From: Mageeibacillus sp. UBA5442
GTDB lineage: Bacteria; Bacillota; Clostridia; Saccharofermentanales; DTU023
Length of the DNA: 14,019 nt
Reading direction: 5' to 3'
Assembly: GCA_002427475.1 (NCBI GenBank)
Contig: DIRG01000111.1
Span: 50,639-64,657, forward strand
In this document: piece by piece, positions 6,505 to 12,842 of the stretch
Layout of the letters: the number at the start of each line of letters is the position of its first letter
How positions within the stretch are numbered: position 1 is the stretch's first letter
Notes under the pieces: model-generated
Seen by the model: the letters and a program-made list of their open reading frames with translations, nothing else
What the model was told of the DNA's origin: nothing
Database searches by the model: none
Position numbers and translations under genes: made by a program

Positions 6505-7134
6505 CTACTTTCCCTTAACGCTAGTCTTGATTTCCAGCAGACCGCGCTTGGGACCAGGCACTGAACCGCGTACTACCAAGATATGACGCTCTCCGTCAAC
6601 CTGTACTACTTTAAGGTTCTGTACTGTTACACGTTTATTTCCCATCTGGCCGGGAAGTCTCTTACCTTTGAAGACTTTGCCCGGAGTTGCAGAGGATCCC
6701 ATGGAACCGGGACCACGATGGTATCTTGAACCGTGCGACATGGGACCGCGGGATACGCCGTGACGCTTAATTGCGCCCTGAAAGCCTTTACCTTTGGAAA
6801 TACCTGAAATATCTACAAAGTCACCTTCAGCAAACATATCGGCGACAGTCAGTTCTTGTCCTGGTTCGAATACTTCGCCGTCTTCTGCTGTAAACTCACG
6901 GATATGGCGCATCGGAGCGACTTCAACTTTTGTAAATTGACCGCTGTGAGGACGCGTGGCCTTCTTATAATCTTCGTAGCCAACACGTGTTGCGATATAG
7001 CCGTCTTTCTCTTCGCTTTTGTTCTGTATGACCTTTAGCGGTCCACAGGAAATGACTGTTACAGGAATGGAAATCCCCTCTTCGTCAAAAATCTGCGTCA
7101 TACCAGCTTTTCGGCCGAGCATGAATTTTGCCAT
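6505..7134 (-). CDS. rplC: 50S ribosomal protein L3
   Basis: L3 initiates 50S assembly, and its central extension reaches toward the peptidyl transferase centre. The 209 residues start KFMLGRKAGMTQIFDEEG. The extension is seen at about residues 112-166: GISKGKGFQGAIKRHG, RGPMSHGSRYHRGPGSMG, and VFKGKRLPGQMGNKRVTVQNL. Q163 in PGQMG corresponds to the glutamine methylated by PrmB in E. coli. AGGAGG lies 10 nt before the ATG. The gene is separated from rpsJ by 56 nt containing a strong bulged hairpin that ends just before this ribosome binding site, so its translation may be controlled separately from rpsJ. Confidence 0.98.
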   Translation of the reverse strand: MAKFMLGRKAGMTQIFDEEGISIPVTVISCGPLKVIQNKSEEKDGYIATRVGYEDYKKATRPHSGQFTKVEVAPMRHIREFTAEDGEVFEPGQELTVADMFAEGDFVDISGISKGKGFQGAIKRHGVSRGPMSHGSRYHRGPGSMGSSATPGKVFKGKRLPGQMGNKRVTVQNLKVVQVDGERHILVVRGSVPGPKRGLLEIKTSVKGK

Positions 7135-7152
7135 CTTTCTATTACCTCCTGG

Positions 7153-7189
7153 TTATTGGTTCACTACTATGGTGAACATTGACCAATAA
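7153..7189 (-). promoter_or_regulatory. Bulged hairpin between rpsJ and rplC
   Basis: On the transcribed strand the sequence just after the rpsJ stop forms TTATTG/CAATAA (6 bp), a 5-6 nt one-sided bulge, then GTTCAC/GTGAAC (6 bp) closed by a 7-nt loop. The structure ends directly before the rplC AGGAGG. There is no U-run, so it is not a typical terminator. Position suggests control of rplC translation or an mRNA processing site, but no protein is implicated by the sequence. It is the strongest structure within the operon body. Confidence 0.5.
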
Positions 7190-7190
7190 T

Positions 7191-7502
7191 TTATAGCTTG
7201 ATCTCTATGTTTACGCCTGCGGGCATCTCTAGTCTCATCAGAGACTCAATGGTCCGCTGAGTTGGCGAGAGGATATCTATCAAACGCTTGTGCGTACGAA
7301 CCTCGAACTGCTCACGTGAATCTTTGTCAACGTGCGGCGAGCGCAGTACGGTAATGATATCTTTCTCTGTCGGCAAAGGTATCGGACCCGACACACTTGC
7401 TCCGCTGTTCTTGGCTGTTTCAACTATACGTTCGGCACTCTCATCAAGAATGCGATGGTCGAAAGCTTTTAGTCGAATTCTAATTGTCTGTTTAACTGCC
7501 AT
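7191..7502 (-). CDS. rpsJ: 30S ribosomal protein S10
   Basis: S10 lies in the 30S head and, in many bacteria, also pairs with NusB in transcription antitermination (NusE). The 103 residues have the standard length and motifs: IRIRLKAFDHRILDESAERIVETAK, GPIPLPTEKDIITVLRSPHVDKDSREQFEVRTHKRLIDI and MRLEMPAGVNIEIKL. AGGAGG at 7508-7513 lies 5 nt before the ATG. It is the first gene of the operon here: no tuf, fusA or rpsL precedes it, and a divergent ABC-F gene lies upstream instead. It is preceded by a leader of about 260 nt with its own promoter. Confidence 0.98.
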   Translation of the reverse strand: MAVKQTIRIRLKAFDHRILDESAERIVETAKNSGASVSGPIPLPTEKDIITVLRSPHVDKDSREQFEVRTHKRLIDILSPTQRTIESLMRLEMPAGVNIEIKL

Positions 7503-7766
7503 TGTTTCCTCCTATGGCTACGTTTTAATCACTTTTTCAATAATCACTATCGACTCGGGTGTGTCTTGCTTTTTCGTTTTTAAAACCCAGTCAAAGTGCT
7601 GTGGCGCTTACGCTGGGTGCTAAGCTGCCGCGTGATTATCGTCCGAATCCAGTCGGACTGCTCTAACGAAGTTACCTTTCCAATCCGCAGCGAACTGAAA
7701 AGCAATCTCCGTCTTCCTTGCTAGCCTTTTTTACACACAGACAGAAACGCCCATGAAAAAGGCACA
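7503..7766 (-). promoter_or_regulatory. Structured 5' leader of the S10 operon
   Basis: This stretch has no credible gene. On the transcribed strand I see, in order, a 6-bp hairpin GTCCGA/TCGGAC (7641-7658, loop 6); a 10-pair long-range helix joining 7632-7641 with 7538-7547 (one G-U pair); and inside it a possible H-type pseudoknot. Its stem 1 is GCTTA/TAAGC (7621-7625 with 7606-7610) and stem 2 is ACCCAG/CTGGGT (7613-7618 with 7585-7590), with 2-nt linking loops and a 15-nt third loop. Stem 2 is followed by UUU then A-rich sequence, so a weak attenuator is an alternative reading. S10 leaders are known sites of autogenous control (L4 in E. coli), but I do not recognise this structure as a described class. 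Confidence 0.45.
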
Positions 7767-7772
7767 AGGAAA

Positions 7773-7801
7773 AGTATAAAGTATCAAGGGACGGAATGCA
7801 A
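7773..7801 (-). promoter_or_regulatory. Candidate sigma-A promoter for rpsJ and the S10 operon
   Basis: The minus strand reads TTGCAT (7796-7801), a 17-nt spacer, then TATACT (7773-7778). The -10 matches five of six consensus bases and the spacer is optimal; the -35 keeps TTG. The predicted start is near 7766, giving a leader of about 264 nt. It is the best promoter I could find upstream of rpsJ; no start-site data are available. Confidence 0.6.
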
Positions 7802-7870
7802 GTAATTTCTAAAAGGAATTGCAAAAAGTTGAATATATTACGCTTTCCTGACTCGAATCATAAAAAATCA

Positions 7871-7900
7871 TTGTCAAAAGCTGAGATATATGCTCATAAT
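7871..7900 (+). promoter_or_regulatory. Candidate sigma-A promoter for the ABC-F gene
   Basis: TTGTCA (7871-7876), an 18-nt spacer, then CATAAT (7895-7900); each box matches five of six consensus bases. The expected start point, about 7 nt after the -10, falls at 7905-7910, at or just before the ATG at 7910. No Shine-Dalgarno sequence precedes that ATG. If this promoter is used, the mRNA is leaderless or nearly so. Confidence 0.5.
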
Positions 7901-7909
7901 ATGACCGTT

Positions 7910-9910
7910 ATGAGTTTACTAAGCCTTAATAATATATCAAAGACATATGCAAGAGTAAAGGTACTTGATGCCGTTGCTCTCGACATCATGCCCGGAGACC
8001 GCATCGCTTTAATCGGCGACAACGGTGCCGGGAAAACAACTTTGCTGCGACTGATTGCAGGGAGTGAAACCGCAGATCCCGAGTCCGGCCATATTCAGCT
8101 TGCCCGCGGTACAGTGCTAGGTTATCTGGAACAACAGTTAGAGCACCTGAGCAGCAACAGTGATTTTGCTTTAGAAGACCCGGAGCTTACAGCAGTTGAA
8201 GCAGAACTCCGCGAGCTACAAAGCCTGCTCGAAGACGCCACTGATGACGATGAGCTGACGGACCTCATGAATAAATACGCGAAGGCTCACGACCGTCATG
8301 AAGCCATGGGTGGCTTCAGTTTTCGCCAGCGGCTCACTGCAACACTTAACGCTTTTTCACTGGACGAAGCTAGTATCCGACGCCCCTTAGAGCAGCTTTC
8401 AGGCGGAGAGCGTATGCGTGTTGCCCTGGCTAGACTCTTACTACGCTCCCCTGACCTTTTATTATTAGACGAGCCGACCAATCACCTGGATCAAAACGCG
8501 ATCGACTGGCTAGAAGATTATTTGACTAAACAGTCTTCCGCCGTGCTCTTCGTTTCGCATGATCGCGCTTTTATTAATAATGTTGCGACCAAGACCGCTG
8601 AGCTTAACGCGGGTAAAATAAGAATTTATTCAGGCAATTACAGCAATTTCCTCGAGCTCAAAGAACTAGAAGAAAAAACTCTGGCGCGCCGCATCGATAA
8701 AGCAGAGAAAAGACTGCAACGCCAAGAAGAGATTACTCAGACAATGCTTTCGCATCGTAAGATTACTCAATATCACAGCAGCGAGAAGAAAGAGCTGCGC
8801 ATTAGCGAAGAGCTGTCAGCTCTACACCAAGAGAACAGAAGTTCGCATAAGCGTATGAGCTTCAGAAGCCTTAAACAACCTGATTCTGTACGATCACGAA
8901 GAGATCAAGTGGCACTCGAGGCCACAGAGCTCTCCTTACGTTTTCCCGGAGAAACTGAGCCTCTTTTCGCAGACCTTTCGTTCAAACTACTCAGAGGTCA
9001 ACACATTGTTCTGGTGGGAAAAAACGGTTGTGGCAAGACCAGCCTCTTGCGGACGCTGATGGGAGAACTGCCCCAAACGCAAGGAAGCGTCACAACAGCC
9101 TCTAATTTAGTTTTCGGCTTCCTGGGTCAAGAAGCTAATTTTGACAATTATGATCTCACTGTACTCGAGCAAATGCTGTACCTGCAGCCTCGCCTCAACG
9201 AAAATCAGGCTCGTAGCGAGCTGGCACGTTTCGGCTTCAGTGGTGATGCAGTCTTCCAAAGGACCGGCAGTCTCTCCGGTGGCGAGCGCTCACGACTCTT
9301 TCTCTGCGCCCTGCTTCAAGACCAACCTGATGTATTGTTTATGGACGAGCCAACCAATCACCTCGATATTTTTTCGCGCGAACTTCTGGAGGACGCCCTG
9401 AATGAATTCTCAGGCACAATCCTGGCTGTCTCACATGACCGTTATTTTGTATCGCGTATCGCTGATGAGGTTTGGGCAATGCTCGGAGGCGGACTTGAGA
9501 CCTTCCCTGATTTCGATAGTTATCGAACTGCCGAACGCCAAGCCGATGCGCGGACTGATAATAGGCCCGACAGACCCGAGCTCCCGGAAGTTGCTCGTGA
9601 GGCGGAAGCCAGAATGCCTGAATGGGACGAAAAAGCCGTAGAGATGTACCCTCTCTTAGCTGATTTGCAGTTCTATCCACAAAATCGAAGCGAACGCCGC
9701 CGTCTGGTTGCTGACGTTAATACAGTTCTGCGGGAAGTAGAAGCCAATCTCTCACGACATGAGCGAGAAAAATCTTCTCTAGAAAAAGATTTCACCCAAG
9801 TCGACTCGGGTGAAATCTTCCATCTTTATGCTGAGATTCTTGAAACTCTTGAAATTGAAGAACTGCTCTACTTACAGTTAATGGAAGTCTTTGAAGATCT
9901 GATGAAATAA
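7910..9910 (+). CDS. ABC-F family ATPase (ribosome-acting translation factor)
   Basis: ABC-F proteins lack membrane domains and bind the ribosomal E site in an ATP-dependent way, easing stalls or protecting against antibiotics. Two complete ATPase domains are seen (numbered from the ATG at 7910, 666 residues). Domain 1 has Walker A GDNGAGKTT (K42), LSGGE at 163-167, Walker B LLLLDEPTNHLD with catalytic E188, and H217. Domain 2 has GKNGCGKTS (K376), LSGGE at 455-459, MDEPTNHLD with E480, and H509. The linker (about 244-337) is helical and charged; residues 537-666 are a charged, coiled-coil-like extension. The frame is open 38 codons further upstream from 7796, but that stretch is Lys/Asn-rich, does not resemble an ABC-F N-terminus and overlaps both promoters. 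The subfamily is not recognised, and resistance versus housekeeping cannot be decided. Confidence 0.9.
   Translation: MSLLSLNNISKTYARVKVLDAVALDIMPGDRIALIGDNGAGKTTLLRLIAGSETADPESGHIQLARGTVLGYLEQQLEHLSSNSDFALEDPELTAVEAELRELQSLLEDATDDDELTDLMNKYAKAHDRHEAMGGFSFRQRLTATLNAFSLDEASIRRPLEQLSGGERMRVALARLLLRSPDLLLLDEPTNHLDQNAIDWLEDYLTKQSSAVLFVSHDRAFINNVATKTAELNAGKIRIYSGNYSNFLELKELEEKTLARRIDKAEKRLQRQEEITQTMLSHRKITQYHSSEKKELRISEELSALHQENRSSHKRMSFRSLKQPDSVRSRRDQVALEATELSLRFPGETEPLFADLSFKLLRGQHIVLVGKNGCGKTSLLRTLMGELPQTQGSVTTASNLVFGFLGQEANFDNYDLTVLEQMLYLQPRLNENQARSELARFGFSGDAVFQRTGSLSGGERSRLFLCALLQDQPDVLFMDEPTNHLDIFSRELLEDALNEFSGTILAVSHDRYFVSRIADEVWAMLGGGLETFPDFDSYRTAERQADARTDNRPDRPELPEVAREAEARMPEWDEKAVEMYPLLADLQFYPQNRSERRRLVADVNTVLREVEANLSRHEREKSSLEKDFTQVDSGEIFHLYAEILETLEIEELLYLQLMEVFEDLMK
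9786..9819. repeat. Perfect 12-bp inverted repeat inside the ABC-F gene
   Basis: AAGATTTCACCC (9786-9797) and GGGTGAAATCTT (9808-9819) are exact reverse complements around a 10-nt centre, AAGTCGACTC, which is itself nearly palindromic. The whole 34-nt block is therefore close to one dyad. It lies about 90 nt before the stop codon and codes for ordinary residues of the C-terminal coiled-coil region. It could form a stable mRNA hairpin or be a protein-binding site; no function is evident. Confidence 0.7.
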
Positions 9911-9927
9911 TCGATCTTCTTAAGACT
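9886..9927. terminator. Candidate bidirectional terminator at the convergent gene ends
   Basis: AGTCTT-t-GAAGATC (9886-9899) pairs with GATCTTC-tt-AAGACT (9913-9927): 13 base pairs with a small internal loop and a 13-nt apical loop that contains the ABC-F stop codon. It covers most of the 28-nt gap before the convergent amidohydrolase stop. Neither strand has a strong U-run after the stem (the plus strand continues CTTCCCTACCC), so termination is plausible but not certain. Confidence 0.4.
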
Positions 9928-9938
9928 CTTCCCTACCC

Positions 9939-11249
9939 TTAGAGCGTTCTGAAAACGAACTTGCCCTTAGTACCTTCTTTAAACTCTCCGTCCCAAATTA
10001 CCCAACGACCACGACTCATTGTTGAAATAATCTCGGTATTGACCTCAAGCCCTAAATAGGGACTGTCATCGGCTGCCGAGTGGATCTCGTCGATGTGTCT
10101 TTTACCTTCACGGTAAAGAATCAAGTCAGCATCACTACCCGGAGCGAGCACGCCCTTTTGCGGGTAGAGACCGAATAATTTCGCAGGCTTAACAGTCAAT
10201 TGCTCAATGACTTCGTTACCATATAAAGAGTGCATCAGCGGAAAGAGGTATTCCATTCCGCCCATACCCATCGGCATAAGTGCAAGATTTCCCTGGGCAC
10301 TCTTTTTGGCCTCTAAGGTGAAAGGACAATGATCAGTGGCAAACACACTGATCTCACGCCAATTTTCCCGCAATGACTCTCTTTGCTCCAGGGAGCGCAA
10401 AGGAGGAGTAATTGTATAACGATAAAAATCGTCAGAGTCATAAACAGATTCATCAAAAACAAAATACTGCGGAGCGCTTTCAAGGTAAATATTCTTCTGT
10501 AAAATATCCCCATATTCCCGCTTCAGCATCTCTATGGTCTCGCCACAGTTAACATGGACAATATACGAATTGCCCTGATGCTGTCTAGTCCACTCAGCGA
10601 TCTTGCGCACTTCTTCGATTTCGCATTCAGGCGGACGACTCAACGGCAAACTGCGTGCATCTTTATTCTCATGATTTATCAGCTCATCGTCTTCTGCATG
10701 AATTATGATTCGCACATCGCCTTGTGCTGAGCGCTTGATCATAGCTTCCACGGTTTCGGGAGAAGAATAGATACCTGAAGGTTTGTATGTCGTATAGAGT
10801 TTAATGGAAGGAGTGCCTTGAGCTACCGCTTGATCGGCCATGTCTGCAGCGCTGTCTTTTAGATCTTTAGCTGAAGCATGCCAAGCGTAGTCGATCAAAG
10901 CTTCCTGAGCAATTTCACTCTTAGCACGAGCAAAATCTTGCATTTCTTTGACCGTCGAGGCTTCGCCCAAAAAATCAATAAAGGTAGTTACACCGCCGTA
11001 TGCTGCAGCAATACTACCGCTGCGATAATCGTCACAGGAGAGATTTCCCCCAGTTCCGGTGAGCGAAATATGAACATGGGAATCGATCATGCCTGGAGCA
11101 ACTAAGAGGCCATTTGCATCTGTGCTCTGCTTAGCAGGGAGCTCTTCCGGAGAGATTAAAGCAATCTTCTCGCCATTTATATAGACATTAGTCTTCGTAA
11201 ACTCACCCTCTTGATAGACCTGTCCCCCCAGTATTCTGTGATCAAACAT
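9939..11249 (-). CDS. Dihydropyrimidinase/hydantoinase-family amidohydrolase
   Basis: This family opens cyclic amide rings such as dihydropyrimidines, hydantoins or allantoin with a binuclear metal centre. All metal ligands are visible: H58 and H60 in PGMIDSHVHI, the carboxylated lysine K150 in SIKLYTTYK, H184 in IIHAEDDELI, H232 in YIVHVNCGE and D306 in FATDHCPF. Y155 matches the substrate-contacting tyrosine of D-hydantoinases, and TPPLR (281-285) matches their SPPLR. The family's PNGxPGxE segment reads PMGMGGME (326-333) here, so the substrate is uncertain. At 436 residues it is slightly shorter than most hydantoinases (about 460). GAGGAGG lies 10 nt before the ATG. It follows the S41 gene by 64 nt, with no clear promoter between them. 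No other pyrimidine-degradation gene is in view. Confidence 0.85.
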   Translation of the reverse strand: MFDHRILGGQVYQEGEFTKTNVYINGEKIALISPEELPAKQSTDANGLLVAPGMIDSHVHISLTGTGGNLSCDDYRSGSIAAAYGGVTTFIDFLGEASTVKEMQDFARAKSEIAQEALIDYAWHASAKDLKDSAADMADQAVAQGTPSIKLYTTYKPSGIYSSPETVEAMIKRSAQGDVRIIIHAEDDELINHENKDARSLPLSRPPECEIEEVRKIAEWTRQHQGNSYIVHVNCGETIEMLKREYGDILQKNIYLESAPQYFVFDESVYDSDDFYRYTITPPLRSLEQRESLRENWREISVFATDHCPFTLEAKKSAQGNLALMPMGMGGMEYLFPLMHSLYGNEVIEQLTVKPAKLFGLYPQKGVLAPGSDADLILYREGKRHIDEIHSAADDSPYLGLEVNTEIISTMSRGRWVIWDGEFKEGTKGKFVFRTL

Positions 11250-11313
11250 GCAAATTCATCCTCCTCTTCGCATTTTGCTTTTTTAGGCATCAAGCCTTTC
11301 TAGCTGTATCTAC

Positions 11314-12756
11314 TTATTTGACACGCTCTTCTAAAATTTCTATGGCCTTGGCTAGCTGAGTATCTTCTTCAAGGCTTAATTGATTAATAGATTTAAGGGC
11401 GACTTCTTCATCCAAGATGACTTCCTCGTCCGGCACAAGACCGATGCCATTTATCGATTCCCCTTGAGGCAGGAAATACTCAAAATTGCTGATCTGGACT
11501 GCGGAGTCATCGGATAAGGTCCAAGTCAAAGTGCCCACACCCTTGCCATAAGACCTCTCCCCAATAAGCGTTGCCTTGTCCAAGTCTCGCAAGACGCCTG
11601 CAAAAAGCTCACTGGCACTGGCAGAATAGCGATTCAGAAGAATGGCATACGTCATATCGTCCGGTACCTGTGCCGGTTTTTCAGTTTTCCATTCCTCAGT
11701 ATAATCTTTACCCTCGGAACGTCCCTCCACTGTTGCTACCGTTTGGGGCGGTAGCAAGACATCCAGCATATCAATGCACTGATAGGCATAGCCGCCTCCG
11801 TTGCTGCGCAAGTCGATCACCAAGTGTTGCGCTCCTTGATCCATCAGATCGAGGACCGCATTTTCAAAATTCTCTGCAGCATGTGCGGAAAATTCGGTCA
11901 AGCGGATATAACCTATGCCTTCCTCCAGCAATTCGTAGCTGAGTGCAGCATTAGTTATTTTTCTACGCGTGATCTCCTGAACTACTTCCCGGTTTTCAGA
12001 AGGCCGGAAAAAGGTAATGCTTACTACAGTTCCATCTTCTCCACGAATCAAGCTCGCCAGCTTCGAAACGTCATTGATCTCGGCAGTTGATTCGCCTTCT
12101 ATCGCTACAATTCTGTCTCCGATAGCGACACCCGCCTCCTCAGCAGGGCTGTCCATGACAACGTCATTGACGACAAAAAAGCCGCTTTCGTCCATCATAA
12201 CGATGGCTCCGATACCGCTATACTCACCACTCATTGAGTCTTGCGCTGCTTGGTTATCATCAGCACTCAAATAGTAAGTATAAGGGCTTTCCATATTGTC
12301 CACGAGTCCCTGCGTCAAGATTTCAATTAATTCTGCATGGGAATGCTCATCAATATAGTTTTCGTAAATCAGACCATAGACATCTTTCAGTTTCTCTAGG
12401 GCATCCTCTACACCTGCTTCGGCAGGAAAACGCAAGACATAAGAATCCTCGTCTGCCTCGTCATAGAGAAAACCCAAGCGATTGCCGCCAAGCTCTCGAA
12501 TAGCATCGCCATAAAGAGCGAAGGCAATTCCTGCTGTCAGAAGAAACGTAATTGTAGCGGTCAAAAACACCGCCAAAAAAACCCTCCAACGTTGACCGCG
12601 TTTGCGAGCTTTCTTCTCCTCTTCACCCTCTTCCTGCGGAAAGCGGGGTGGATAAGCTCCAAAGCGGTTCACCGGGAATTGAGGTTCTTGTAGCGGATTT
12701 TGTGAATACGGATCGTTTTGATTCTGAGAATATGGATCTTGTGGTTGTTCTTGCAT
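11314..12756 (-). CDS. Membrane-anchored PDZ-S41 C-terminal processing peptidase
   Basis: S41 Ctp proteases cut or degrade extracytoplasmic proteins at their C-termini. In order: a cytoplasmic Pro/Gln/Tyr-rich N-terminus with two DPYSQN repeats (7-12, 15-20), a basic stretch (KKARKRGQRWR), one membrane segment at about 57-82, a helical N-domain, a PDZ domain at about 177-265 (SGIGAIV, SPAEEAGVAIGDRIVAIEG) and the protease domain. The catalytic serine is S380 in NRYSASASE and the lysine is K405 in GERSYGKG, 25 residues apart as in CtpB and Prc. The third position, usually Gln four residues after the lysine (GKGxxQ), is T409 here. GAGG lies about 6 nt before the ATG. It is downstream of the M23 gene with an 86-nt gap and may be co-transcribed with it. 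Symbol ctpA or ctpB cannot be chosen from sequence alone. Confidence 0.92.
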   Translation of the reverse strand: MQEQPQDPYSQNQNDPYSQNPLQEPQFPVNRFGAYPPRFPQEEGEEEKKARKRGQRWRVFLAVFLTATITFLLTAGIAFALYGDAIRELGGNRLGFLYDEADEDSYVLRFPAEAGVEDALEKLKDVYGLIYENYIDEHSHAELIEILTQGLVDNMESPYTYYLSADDNQAAQDSMSGEYSGIGAIVMMDESGFFVVNDVVMDSPAEEAGVAIGDRIVAIEGESTAEINDVSKLASLIRGEDGTVVSITFFRPSENREVVQEITRRKITNAALSYELLEEGIGYIRLTEFSAHAAENFENAVLDLMDQGAQHLVIDLRSNGGGYAYQCIDMLDVLLPPQTVATVEGRSEGKDYTEEWKTEKPAQVPDDMTYAILLNRYSASASELFAGVLRDLDKATLIGERSYGKGVGTLTWTLSDDSAVQISNFEYFLPQGESINGIGLVPDEEVILDEEVALKSINQLSLEEDTQLAKAIEILEERVK

Positions 12757-12778
12757 GATTTACCTCATTTAAAGACGG

Positions 12779-12802
12779 CAAGGTCGGATACTTCCGACCT
12801 TG
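12779..12802. terminator. Perfect 10-bp hairpin between the M23 and S41 genes
   Basis: CAAGGTCGGA (12779-12788), loop TACT, TCCGACCTTG (12793-12802) is a perfect GC-rich stem. On the minus strand, the direction of both flanking genes, it is followed by CCGTCTTTAAA, a poor U-run. On the plus strand it is followed by TTATTTT, a better terminator tail. It may reduce read-through from the M23 gene into the S41 gene, protect an mRNA end, or stop antisense transcription. The remaining gap is AT-rich, and I found no convincing promoter for the S41 gene in it. Confidence 0.55.
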
Positions 12803-12842
12803 TTATTTTAAGAATCTAGTAAATATAATGATATATGATTTT

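Noticed and set aside
7731..7754. Seven-codon mini-ORF (MGVSVCV) in the rpsJ leader, a possible leader peptide
   Set aside because: There is no ribosome binding site and no codon pattern suggesting attenuation; an ORF this short is expected by chance.
7796..7909. Upstream in-frame extension of the ABC-F gene (38 codons from the ATG at 7796)
   Set aside because: Its residues are Lys/Asn/Ser-rich and unlike any ABC-F N-terminus, it overlaps the -35 region of the rpsJ promoter and contains the plus-strand promoter, and the family homology starts at MSLLSLNNISKTY (7910).
9339..9680. 113-codon minus-strand ORF inside the ABC-F gene
   Set aside because: It is antisense to the conserved second ATPase domain, has no ribosome binding site and no recognisable motif.
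11283..11299. Small AGGC/GCCT hairpin between the S41 and amidohydrolase genes next to a run of six T/A
   Set aside because: The stem is only 4 bp, and on the transcribed strand the run is A rather than U, so it does not support a terminator.
12697..12740. Repeated coding block (DPYSQN twice) at the start of the S41 gene
   Set aside because: It is a short protein-level repeat in a disordered cytoplasmic tail; the DNA copies differ and it is not a mobile or array repeat.
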